DNA from: Elusimicrobiaceae bacterium | Lineage (GTDB): Bacteria; Elusimicrobiota; Elusimicrobia; Elusimicrobiales; Elusimicrobiaceae | Direction: 5' to 3' | DNA length: 6,270 bases | Assembly (NCBI GenBank): GCA_024405075.1 | Contig: JAKSPG010000077.1 | Coordinates: 1 to 6,270, forward strand | Shown here: positions 1 to 5,811 of the stretch, in pieces | Layout: each line of letters starts with the position of its first letter | Numbering within the stretch: the stretch's first letter is position 1 | The notes under the pieces: model-generated | What the model was told of the DNA's origin: nothing | Seen by the model: only the letters and a program-made list of their open reading frames with translations | The model's database searches: none | Program-made: the position numbers and the translations under genes

Positions 1-548
1 AAAAAGGATTTACCCTTATTGAATTGTTGGTCGTTGTTCTTATCATCGGCATCCTGGCGGCGGTAGCTTTGCCGCAATATCAAAAAGCGGTATGGAAAAG
101 CCGCAACGCAAATTTAAAACAACTTGTCCGTGCCGTAGCACAGGCCGAACAGGCATATTATATGGCTAATGGCAAATACGCCGCTAACTTTGACGAGCTG
201 GATATTGATTTGCCACTTACCCCGGTTACAACAACGGCTGACGGATATTATGGAGCATGTGGCACCAACGTAAGAGGCACGGACGCAGCACGACAGGGGA
301 AAAACTTTTATATGGCCTTAAATTCAACAGATGCCGCCATGTCAGGCGTAGCTGCAGTAGCTTACTGGGACAACGGCCCCTACAAATGCGCCGGCTTTTC
401 TATAAGCGCTTCAAGCAATACTCTCCAGTGCCGCGAACGGACAAATACCAACAAATACACCGCGGGAGAGGGAGCTTTTTGCGAAAAAATAGAACAAGGG
501 ACACTTGTCACAACTAGTGACTCCTGGCGCAGCTACTCTCTACCTTAA
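1..548 (+). CDS. Type IV pilin-like protein (5' end cut by window edge)
   Basis: This is a pseudopilin or pilin subunit with a class III (type IV prepilin) signal; such subunits are cleaved by prepilin peptidase and assembled in the inner membrane. The frame is open from base 3 and begins K-G-F-T-L-I-E, so the cleavage site (G before F) and the conserved Glu5 of the mature protein lie inside the window, while the start codon and basic leader lie upstream. The TTG at position 24 is internal to the conserved helix and is not the start. The mature chain would be 179 residues: a hydrophobic helix (about 1-24) ending in ALPQYQKAV, an amphipathic helix to about residue 52, then a globular domain with four cysteines (84, 127, 141, 158) that could form two disulfides. 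It ends in TAA and overlaps the stop of the convergent channel gene by four bases. The class is certain; whether it is a major pilin or a minor pseudopilin cannot be told. Confidence 0.93.
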   Translation, partial: KGFTLIELLVVVLIIGILAAVALPQYQKAVWKSRNANLKQLVRAVAQAEQAYYMANGKYAANFDELDIDLPLTPVTTTADGYYGACGTNVRGTDAARQGKNFYMALNSTDAAMSGVAAVAYWDNGPYKCAGFSISASSNTLQCRERTNTNKYTAGEGAFCEKIEQGTLVTTSDSWRSYSLP

Positions 549-1921
549 TTTTCTTTCCACCCTCCGCCGAGGGCTTTGCATAAGTTTGCCACTGCCGATA
601 ATTCATTTTGGCGCGCGGTGGCCAGATTCATCTCGGCCGAGAGTAAATTTTCTTCCACATTAAGCAAATCCGTCACGCCGATGAGTCCCGCATCTTCCTG
701 TTTTTTAGTCAGTTCATAGCTGCGTTGCATGGCTTGCGTTTGCGCCAGGTATGAATCAAAAATTTCGCGGTCAATGCGGCTGGCCGCCAGCGCATCGTAC
801 GCTTCTTTAAATGCCGTTTCCACCGTTTTGGTGTATTCGGCCAGCTGCTCGCGGTAAACGGCTTCGGCCTTTTTATTTCGTGCGCGGATTTTTCCTCCTT
901 CAAAAATGGGAGCGAGCGCTTCCCCCGCTATACTCCACACACCCGAACCGCCCGCAAACAAATCGGCCAGCGCACTACTTGCGTATCCGGCGGCCCCGGT
1001 AAGCGAAATATCCGGGAAGTACGCCGCGCGCGCCGCGCCGATATCGGCATTAGCGGCGATAAGCTGTTCTTCGGCCTGGCGGATATCCGGGCGGCGTTCC
1101 AACAAATCAGACGGTAAGTCGGCCGGCACATCCGGCACCAAATTTAGCTCATCTAGTGTTTTTCCGCGCGGAATACTGCGCGTAATGATGTCCCGCGGCG
1201 ATTCCCCCAACAACACTGCCATGGCTGTTTGCACCTGTTCACGCTGCAACGTCATCTGTTGCAGTTGGGCTTGCACACTGTCTTTATCGGCTTGTACGCG
1301 CTGCCAGTCGGTTTCCGTACAATACCCGGCATTGTAGCGCGCCTGATAAATGCGCACGTTCTCTTCCCGGGCTTGCAAGGTGCGCTGTAAGATTTCCAAC
1401 TGTTTATCCAACATACGTAACATAAAATACTGGTTGGCCACCTCTGCCGTAAGCGTCAAACGCACCGTGTCGCGCGCGGCCTGGCTGGCTAATAACCGCG
1501 CCCGTGCCGCCTGCGATAAACGGCGGTATTTCCCCCATAAATCTAACTCAAACGAAGCCGAGACGCCCGCCGTGCTGGTACTTTGCCCGGAGCCGACGTT
1601 ATTGCCCTGCCGCCCGCTTTGCGCAGAAGCCGAAAGCGAGGGCAGCTGATCCGCGCGTGCGATGGCCAAATCGGCCCGCGCTTCGTCCACCCGCGCCATG
1701 GCGGCACGTAAGTCTTGGTTATATGTAAGTGCCGTCTGCTCCAAACTATCCAGTACCGAGTCATCAAACACATTCCACCACTTGGCCGAAGTAAAAATGC
1801 CAAACTGGTCTGCGTTTTTCCCCTCAGGCAGTGCCAAATCCGGCCGTTTGTAAGTAGGCCCTAACATACACCCGCACAGCCCGGCCGTTACGAGGGTTAT
1901 GCTTATTTTTCTAAAATTCAT
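545..1921 (-). CDS. Outer-membrane efflux channel lipoprotein, NodT/OprM family
   Basis: This is the outer-membrane channel of a tripartite RND efflux system (TolC superfamily, NodT-type lipoprotein), which forms a trimeric barrel and periplasmic tunnel. The 458 residues match the usual family length. A lipoprotein signal ends in L-C-G-C with Cys18 as the lipidated residue, followed by the family hallmark GPTYKRPD (21-28). Two OEP repeats follow, roughly 55-245 and 270-455, including FELDLWGKYRR (124-134) and LERRPDIRQAEEQL (274-287) with AAYFPDISLTGAAGY after it. The start is well supported: GGAGG at 1929-1933 lies 7 nt upstream, and ATG overlaps the TGA of the pump remnant (ATGA), typical of translational coupling. 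It is the only intact member of its operon; the MFP and pump upstream are broken. It could still serve another pump encoded elsewhere. Its transcription would now depend on the promoter of a pseudogene or on an unseen internal one. Confidence 0.95.
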   Translation of the reverse strand: MNFRKISITLVTAGLCGCMLGPTYKRPDLALPEGKNADQFGIFTSAKWWNVFDDSVLDSLEQTALTYNQDLRAAMARVDEARADLAIARADQLPSLSASAQSGRQGNNVGSGQSTSTAGVSASFELDLWGKYRRLSQAARARLLASQAARDTVRLTLTAEVANQYFMLRMLDKQLEILQRTLQAREENVRIYQARYNAGYCTETDWQRVQADKDSVQAQLQQMTLQREQVQTAMAVLLGESPRDIITRSIPRGKTLDELNLVPDVPADLPSDLLERRPDIRQAEEQLIAANADIGAARAAYFPDISLTGAAGYASSALADLFAGGSGVWSIAGEALAPIFEGGKIRARNKKAEAVYREQLAEYTKTVETAFKEAYDALAASRIDREIFDSYLAQTQAMQRSYELTKKQEDAGLIGVTDLLNVEENLLSAEMNLATARQNELSAVANLCKALGGGWKEN

Positions 1922-2076
1922 TTATTTTCCTCCGTCGTATGTTTAATTGTCCCGTTTGAACCGCTTAACCAACAGAAAAACAACGGAATGAATAAGGGTG
2001 CTACTCCCGTAGCCGCCAGCATCCCAAACACCACAGCTGTACCTATGGAATGGCGGCTGGCCGCACCTGCGCCGCT
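1918..2076 (-). pseudogene. C-terminal remnant of an RND efflux pump (inner-membrane transporter)
   Basis: Reading the minus strand in the frame ending at TGA 1918-1920 gives 52 residues that match the extreme C-terminus of AcrB/MexB-type RND transporters: SGAGAASRHSIGTAV, then GMLAATGVAPLFIPLFF (the last transmembrane helix), then a short polar tail. RND pumps are usually about 1,020-1,060 residues, so around 95% is missing. No start codon belongs to it, and its 5' edge at about 2076 abuts the truncated MFP in a different frame. The TGA overlaps the ATG of the channel gene, as in intact MFP-RND-channel operons, so the gene order is original and the loss is internal. The segment is too short to be picked up as a gene on its own. 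The assignment rests on motif recognition; the exact 5' boundary is uncertain by perhaps 20-30 bases. Confidence 0.85.
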
Positions 2077-2462
2077 GTAGTGGTACGATAGTTGGAAGAT
2101 TTTAACAATTCCGGGTCATCTTTATCGCCCATGGTAATTGTACCGTCGCGGTAGCCCTGCACCAACTTTTCAAACTGACTACCCGGCATGGAAAAATTGA
2201 TATACAGCGGGTCAATTTGCACCAGCGTGGTCAGCAGGCCGCTTTCCCCCGAGGGAGAAATCAAACTACCCACGGTTTGATTTTCCGGCCCCGCGATGCC
2301 GGAAATCGGCGCTGTTACCTTGGTGTAGCCCAAATTAATTTGCGCATCTTGTACGCCGGCCTGCGCTACTTGTACGTTGGCTTGGGCCGTTTCGTAAGCG
2401 GAAAGTGCGTTGTCGTAATCTTGCGGGCTGACGGCTCCTTCTGCCAGGAGCGTCTTCATACG

Positions 2463-2465
2463 CTA
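2463..2465 (-). other. In-frame amber codon interrupting the MFP
   Basis: On the minus strand the reading is R-S-Y-stop-R-M-K-T-L, with the same frame and uninterrupted family similarity on both sides. One substitution (for example GAG, CAG or AAG to TAG) explains it. The TRL-like gene in this window ends properly with TAG, so TAG seems to be an ordinary stop here rather than a recoded sense codon. Confidence 0.85.
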
Positions 2466-2702
2466 GTACGAACGCTGCGTACGTTTGACATCGGCCTGCG
2501 CCTGTGAAAGCGTGCCACAGGCTTTTTCCAACTCCACTTTGTACTCTTTATCATCTATTTGAAATAACTGCGTCCCCGCGGATACAAATTCACCCTCATC
2601 GTACAGCCGCGCCTGCAGAATACCGCCCACCTGCGCGCGGATTTGTACATCCAGCGAACCGGATACCTGCGCCGGATATTCCATGCGCCAGGGATAATCT
2701 TG

Positions 2703-2729
2703 CTGTAATACCTGTAATACCTGTATTAC
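2703..2729. repeat. Three tandem copies of a 9-bp unit inside the MFP
   Basis: The plus strand reads CTGTAATAC twice and then CTGTATTAC. On the coding strand this gives VIQ-VLQ-VLQ around residues 33-41, just after the lipoprotein signal. Related adaptors usually have a shorter stretch here before the conserved Y-P of the mature N-terminus, so one or two units look like a slippage expansion. The reading frame is kept. Confidence 0.8.
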
Positions 2730-2858
2730 ATTGACACTGGGCGCTTGAACAACCGCCGGCTTTTTATCCCGGCAACCGGCTAACACCAGTATAACTACTG
2801 TCCCCACATACAAAATACGTTTCATATCGCTCCTTTTACTGTGTAAGTTATTTTCTTC

Positions 2859-2864
2859 ATTGTA
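2859..2864 (-). promoter_or_regulatory. Possible -10 box of the efflux operon
   Basis: TACAAT on the minus strand lies 33 bases upstream of the MFP start and matches the sigma70 -10 consensus at five of six positions. No convincing -35 box stands 16-18 bases further up. Transcription would begin near 2852 and the short leader would contain the AAGGAG site at 2830-2835. Weak evidence. Confidence 0.3.
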
Positions 2865-2917
2865 GAACAGTTGGCGCAAACGCCCCGGACGTTTTTTGTA
2901 CTAGAAAAATTTTAACG

Positions 2918-2946
2918 GGGACAATTCGCCCAAAAACTTTTATAAT
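2918..2946 (+). promoter_or_regulatory. Sigma70-type promoter giving a leaderless or nearly leaderless transcript
   Basis: A perfect -10 box TATAAT (2941-2946) stands 17 bases after GGGACA (2918-2923), which matches four of six -35 positions. The predicted start of transcription is about 2953, while the ATG of the downstream gene is at 2955, so the 5' leader would be 0-2 nt and there is no ribosome binding site. Confidence 0.65.
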
Positions 2947-2954
2947 ACAAGCAT

Positions 2955-3713
2955 ATGCACTACATACTGGTTGGTATATGTTTGCTGGCCCTAGCCGGGC
3001 CACTGGCCGCACAAGAGGAACCGGAAATTGTAATTGAATTAACCGGCACGCCCGACGTTGGCCGCTCCTCAAATGGCCTAAATATATGGGATAAAAACGC
3101 CCAGGAACTAACTAAACAATTGGCCGGGAAAACACGCGAACAAGCCCTCTATTTAATCACCAGCGTTTCCACCAAGGATGCCCATATACAAGCGGCCGAT
3201 AAAACCCGCTACCGCTTCGTCCAGTACGGCCGAGAGGGCGGCTACCGCAAGCTATTGTTCCGCGCGAAGGAACCCCAAACTTTTGTTGCCTGTGCCACTA
3301 ACACGCAAGAAGCATTGGAATTATCCACACGTTACCAGGTAAACCTAGGCATAACGGAAAGTGAATTTTTAGAAACGTATGCCCAACAAGCTTCCTCCGT
3401 CTTTTTACCCGGCAGGAACGGACAAGCACTCTATCAAGTAAACACGCCCGGGCAGGAACCCCGGTTTTTCCTCTTTGAGCGAAATCTTTTTTTGCGTGAA
3501 TTAAACAAAACACAGGTAGAGGAACTACTTAAAACCCCGCCACAAGCAACCAATAAAAAAACTACACCGGCAAAAACCCAAAAACCAACGGTCCGTAAAG
3601 CCCTGCTCCAAGGCGGCACTGTAACGGACCAAATGTATATGCCGCGCGTGACGGGCGGCCCTTTTTGGCAACAGCTTCACACCCCGAACAACGAACGCCC
3701 GGCTGCCCCCTAA
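2955..3713 (+). CDS. Exported protein of unknown family
   Basis: I do not recognise a family. The 252-residue product starts with a hydrophobic segment (about 3-17) and an A-A-Q site near residues 18-20 that looks like a signal peptidase I cleavage, so the mature protein would be periplasmic or cell-surface. Its n-region (MHYILVG) has no Lys or Arg, which is unusual for a Sec signal. The start is fixed because an in-frame TAA lies just upstream at 2943-2945. The mature part looks mixed alpha/beta. It has a single cysteine pair at most (one in the signal, one in FVACATN), a Lys/Thr/Pro-rich linker at about 195-212, then a short tail rich in Pro, Gly and aromatic residues. There is no ribosome binding site; a strong -10 box 8 bases upstream suggests a leaderless mRNA. 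It precedes the hydrogenase by 46 bases on the same strand and may be partly co-transcribed, but no functional link can be read from the sequence. Confidence 0.82.
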   Translation: MHYILVGICLLALAGPLAAQEEPEIVIELTGTPDVGRSSNGLNIWDKNAQELTKQLAGKTREQALYLITSVSTKDAHIQAADKTRYRFVQYGREGGYRKLLFRAKEPQTFVACATNTQEALELSTRYQVNLGITESEFLETYAQQASSVFLPGRNGQALYQVNTPGQEPRFFLFERNLFLRELNKTQVEELLKTPPQATNKKTTPAKTQKPTVRKALLQGGTVTDQMYMPRVTGGPFWQQLHTPNNERPAAP

Positions 3714-3721
3714 AGCCGGGC
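3697..3721 (+). other. Hairpin overlapping the stop codon
   Basis: An 8-bp perfect stem (GCCCGGCT with AGCCGGGC) encloses a 9-base loop that contains the TAA of the exported-protein gene. No T-run follows, so it is not a standard intrinsic terminator. It could stabilise the 3' end or weaken read-through into the hydrogenase. Confidence 0.45.
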
Positions 3722-3737
3722 TACGGTTATGGCAAAT

Positions 3738-3748
3738 TATGCTAGAAT
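3738..3748 (+). promoter_or_regulatory. Possible hydrogenase promoter -10 region
   Basis: TATGCT (3738-3743) and the overlapping TGC-TAGAAT (extended -10, 3740-3748) are both plausible -10 boxes 11-16 bases before the ATG at 3760. No good -35 box is seen. Either would give a leader of about 5-10 nt. The gene might instead be read from the promoter at 2918-2946. Confidence 0.35.
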
Positions 3749-3750
3749 AT

Positions 3751-3757
3751 AGGAAAG
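3751..3757 (+). promoter_or_regulatory. Ribosome binding site fixing the hydrogenase start
   Basis: AGGAAAG precedes ATG 3760 at normal spacing. It favours that start over the in-frame ATG at 3739, which lies inside the -10 region and has no such site. Confidence 0.65.
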
Positions 3758-3759
3758 CT

Positions 3760-5226
3760 ATGAACACACAGGATAACAAAGCTATTTTTTTCAAACGGGA
3801 AGCTTTAAAGAAGGTAGTAGAAGTATTTGACCAAGGCAACCTGGAAACGAAAGCTTACCGCATCCCTTTTGATGTACTTCCGCAAGATTCCACTTCCGGC
3901 GTGCGCTGTTGTATTTATAAAGAACGGGCGGTTTTCCGCGCGCGCACACTGGCCGCGTTAGGCGGCAGTTTGGAGACGGACGACGAGGCCACCTCGCTAA
4001 ATGATTACGCAAAAGCGGCCCTGGCCCGCAAATCCCCGGCCGAAAATACACTTACCGTATTGGATATTGCTTGCAAAGCGTGCGTGAAAGCGCGCCATAT
4101 CGTTACAGAAGCATGCCAAGGTTGTTTGGCACGTCATTGTCAGGCGGCGTGTAAGTTCGGGGCAATTTCCATCGCACCTGAAAACGGACGCTCCAAAATT
4201 GATCCGAACAAATGCAAAAATTGCGGCCAGTGCCAAGCGTCGTGCCCGTACAACGCCATTACATACGTGCCCGTTCCGTGCGAGCAAGCTTGCCCGGTAG
4301 ACGCTATTCATAAAGACAACGACGGCTTTGCCCACATCAATTTTGATAAATGTATTTCCTGCGGCAAATGTATGAACGCGTGCCCGTTCGGGGCCGTTAT
4401 GGAACGCAGCCAGCTCATTGACGTTTTACGTGCGATTAAAGGGCCGCAAAAAGTATGCGCCATGATTGCACCGTCTATCGTCGGGCAATTGAAAGGAACG
4501 TTGCCGCAAGTAGTAACCGCGTTGAAAAAGGCCGGTTTTGATAAAGTAACGGAAGTTTCGCTCGGGGCCGACATTACCACCGCGAACGAAGCGCGCGAAC
4601 TGGTGGAACGGTTGGAAAAAGGCGCCCGGTTTATGACGACTTCTTGCTGTGCGGCCTGGGTACAAGCTGTCAAGAAACATTTGCCTGCACTCAAAGAATT
4701 TATTTCAGACGCAAAAACGCCCGCCGGTTACACCGCGGAAATTGAAAAAGCCAACGGCTTTACCACCGTATTTATCGGCCCGTGTGCGTCCAAGCGTTTG
4801 GAAGGACGCGAAGACCCGAACATTGATTTTGTCCTTACGTTTGAAGAAATTGACGCGCTCTTGCGCGCGCGCAATATTACGCCTTCCCAATGCGAGCAAA
4901 CCCCCTTGCAAAGTAACATTTCGGCCGAAGGCCGTTACTACGGCGTAACGGGCGGGGTGGCTCAAGCGGTGGAAAATGCACTGGCGGGTAGGTTGCAATT
5001 CAAAAAACAGACCCTCAACGGGTTAGATAAAAAAGCCATGCTCATGCTCAACGCCTACGCGCAAGGCAAAGCCATTGATTTCCAGCTCTTGGAAGTGATG
5101 AGCTGCAAGGGCGGTTGTATCGGCGGGCCGTGCACCGTTAAAACGCAGGCACAAGTGATTGGGGAAATTAAAAAGTTTGTAGAACAAAGCCCCAAAATAA
5201 AACCTGTGTTTGAAAAAAAGAAATAA
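3760..5226 (+). CDS. hydA: Monomeric group B [FeFe]-hydrogenase
   Basis: This enzyme class interconverts protons and hydrogen at the H-cluster with ferredoxin as the likely partner; it is cytoplasmic, with a role inferred to be disposal of fermentation electrons. The 488 residues match group B size. The N-terminus has the RCCIYKERA motif (49-57) and DIACKAC with TEACQGC (102-122). Two ferredoxin clusters follow: CKNCGQCQASCP (152-163) and CISCGKCMNACP (198-209), with PCEQACP between them. The H-cluster motifs are L1 TTSCCAAW (293-300), L2 GPCASK (340-345) and L3 EVMSCKGGC (445-453). The four predicted cluster ligands are Cys297, Cys342, Cys449 and Cys453; Cys296, the usual proton-relay position, is also present. 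L1 has Ala where Pro is usual, and an extra Cys458 follows L3. There is no PAS domain, so it is not the sensory type. No partner subunit or HydE/F/G maturase lies in the window. The chosen ATG has a binding site; a longer start at 3739 would add seven residues. Confidence 0.93.
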   Translation: MNTQDNKAIFFKREALKKVVEVFDQGNLETKAYRIPFDVLPQDSTSGVRCCIYKERAVFRARTLAALGGSLETDDEATSLNDYAKAALARKSPAENTLTVLDIACKACVKARHIVTEACQGCLARHCQAACKFGAISIAPENGRSKIDPNKCKNCGQCQASCPYNAITYVPVPCEQACPVDAIHKDNDGFAHINFDKCISCGKCMNACPFGAVMERSQLIDVLRAIKGPQKVCAMIAPSIVGQLKGTLPQVVTALKKAGFDKVTEVSLGADITTANEARELVERLEKGARFMTTSCCAAWVQAVKKHLPALKEFISDAKTPAGYTAEIEKANGFTTVFIGPCASKRLEGREDPNIDFVLTFEEIDALLRARNITPSQCEQTPLQSNISAEGRYYGVTGGVAQAVENALAGRLQFKKQTLNGLDKKAMLMLNAYAQGKAIDFQLLEVMSCKGGCIGGPCTVKTQAQVIGEIKKFVEQSPKIKPVFEKKK

Positions 5227-5243
5227 AAAATGGTTTTACCAAT

Positions 5244-5271
5244 TATCCCGCTCTTGTTACAGAGCGGGATA
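5244..5271 (+). terminator. Intrinsic terminator of the hydrogenase gene
   Basis: An 11-bp perfect stem (TATCCCGCTCT with AGAGCGGGATA) closes a 6-base loop 17 bases after the hydrogenase stop, followed by TCTTTATTT on the plus strand. It lies between two convergent genes, and a T-run on the minus strand further along (near 5224-5231) means it may also help end the pilin transcript. Confidence 0.85.
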
Positions 5272-5274
5272 TCT

Positions 5275-5811
5275 TTATTTACTTATATAATACCGCGTAC
5301 CACCCGAGGTAATCCCTTGCGGAATGGGATCCCCCATACTTTTACATACTTGATCGTATTGAGGACTTCCTGTACGAGCAAAACAATACATAATACCGGC
5401 CCATTCGGGCACATCATCCCGATGGTCAAAAATGCTAACAACCGCAAGCTTCCAATTATCGTATCCGGCTTCTACCTTGGGGATATTGTTGTCCGCCATT
5501 AACTGGCACGTCCAATCTGGCGGACAAGAACCTTCCACCGCCAAACTGTCCATATCGGCAGTATATTCTCCATTCGCCAAATAGTACACTTCTTCAGCTT
5601 CTTTAACAGCTTTTAAGTAGGCAACCACTTGCATTACCCGGCTTTTGAGTACGGCTTTGCGGTACTGTGGCAACGCCACCGCCGCCAAAATACCGATAAT
5701 TAATACGACTATCAATAATTCAATTAACGTAAAAGCTTTAACGTCTAAACGGCCCAACAAACACTTTTTCTTTTTCCATACGTATCCCCCTAGATGAGAG
5801 TATAATTGCAT
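5275..5811 (-). CDS. Type IV pilin-like protein with ambiguous or frameshifted start
   Basis: This is a second pseudopilin: mature chain of 152 residues beginning F-T-L-I-E-L-L (Phe codon at 5731-5733) with Glu5, the hydrophobic helix and ALPQYRKAV as in the pilin at the left edge, then a globular domain with four cysteines (70, 76, 117, 130). The residue before the cleavage site is Ala (V-K-A) rather than Gly, a variant known in some bacterial prepilins. The start is a problem. The only ATG with a ribosome binding site (AGGGGG at 5786-5791, 6-nt spacer) is at 5779, and it is one base out of frame: it reads MEKEKVFVGPFRR and stops. Removing one A from either A5 run just after that ATG restores a basic leader, MEK(K/E)KCLLGRLDVKA, joined to the pilin. 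The in-frame ATG at 5811 gives a 26-residue leader but has no binding site and lies at or upstream of the predicted transcription start. Frameshift, slippage or sequencing error are all possible. Confidence 0.85.
   Translation of the reverse strand: MQLYSHLGGYVWKKKKCLLGRLDVKAFTLIELLIVVLIIGILAAVALPQYRKAVLKSRVMQVVAYLKAVKEAEEVYYLANGEYTADMDSLAVEGSCPPDWTCQLMADNNIPKVEAGYDNWKLAVVSIFDHRDDVPEWAGIMYCFARTGSPQYDQVCKSMGDPIPQGITSGGTRYYISK
5786..5791 (-). promoter_or_regulatory. Ribosome binding site pointing to an out-of-frame start
   Basis: AGGGGG lies 6 bases before ATG 5779, ideal spacing with one G-U pair to the 16S tail. It marks an ATG that is not in the pilin frame, and it serves neither ATG 5811 (which is upstream of it) nor the TTG codons at 5757 and 5760, which lie too far downstream. 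Confidence 0.6.

Larger units (their letters stand above)
2043..2825 (-). pseudogene. Broken RND membrane fusion protein (AcrA/MexA family lipoprotein)
   Basis: This is the periplasmic adaptor of the tripartite pump. The start is ATG at 2825, with AAGGAG at 2830-2835 just upstream; the open frame continues further up but without support. A lipoprotein signal ends L-A-G-C (Cys18). Recognisable parts in order are the first lipoyl half (about 52-95, ending FQIDDKEYKVELEKA), an alpha-hairpin interrupted by a TAG at codon 121 (2463-2465), the rest of the hairpin in the same frame (RMKTLLAEGAVSPQDY onward), the second lipoyl half (NLGYTKVTAPISG, about 164-176) and the start of the beta-barrel (QIDPLYINFSMP, about 203-214). 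Family similarity stops near residue 240, where the sequence runs into pump-derived DNA and hits a TAG at 2043-2045. Family members are about 350-420 residues, so the barrel end and membrane-proximal domain are missing. In family members the TAG position usually holds E, Q or K, each one base from TAG. Confidence 0.92.

Noticed and set aside
811..1649. Plus-strand open frames opposite the channel gene
   Set aside because: They are shadows of a high-GC coding region, lack ribosome binding sites and encode low-complexity products resembling no family.
2043..2459. The downstream half of the MFP as an independent gene starting at the Met at 2457-2459
   Set aside because: It has no ribosome binding site, starts in the middle of the family's alpha-hairpin, and continues the upstream frame exactly; it is the second half of a broken gene.
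2463..2465. Programmed amber read-through or genetic code change in the MFP
   Set aside because: Another gene here ends at TAG with a terminator behind it, and the same MFP is also truncated by a deletion, so simple decay is the better explanation.
3697..3721. The hairpin after the exported-protein gene as an intrinsic terminator
   Set aside because: The stem is only 8 bp with a 9-base loop and no T-run follows; listed only as a hairpin.
4308..4998. Minus-strand open frames opposite the hydrogenase
   Set aside because: The plus-strand frame is an unambiguous hydrogenase with all motifs; the opposite frames have no recognisable features.
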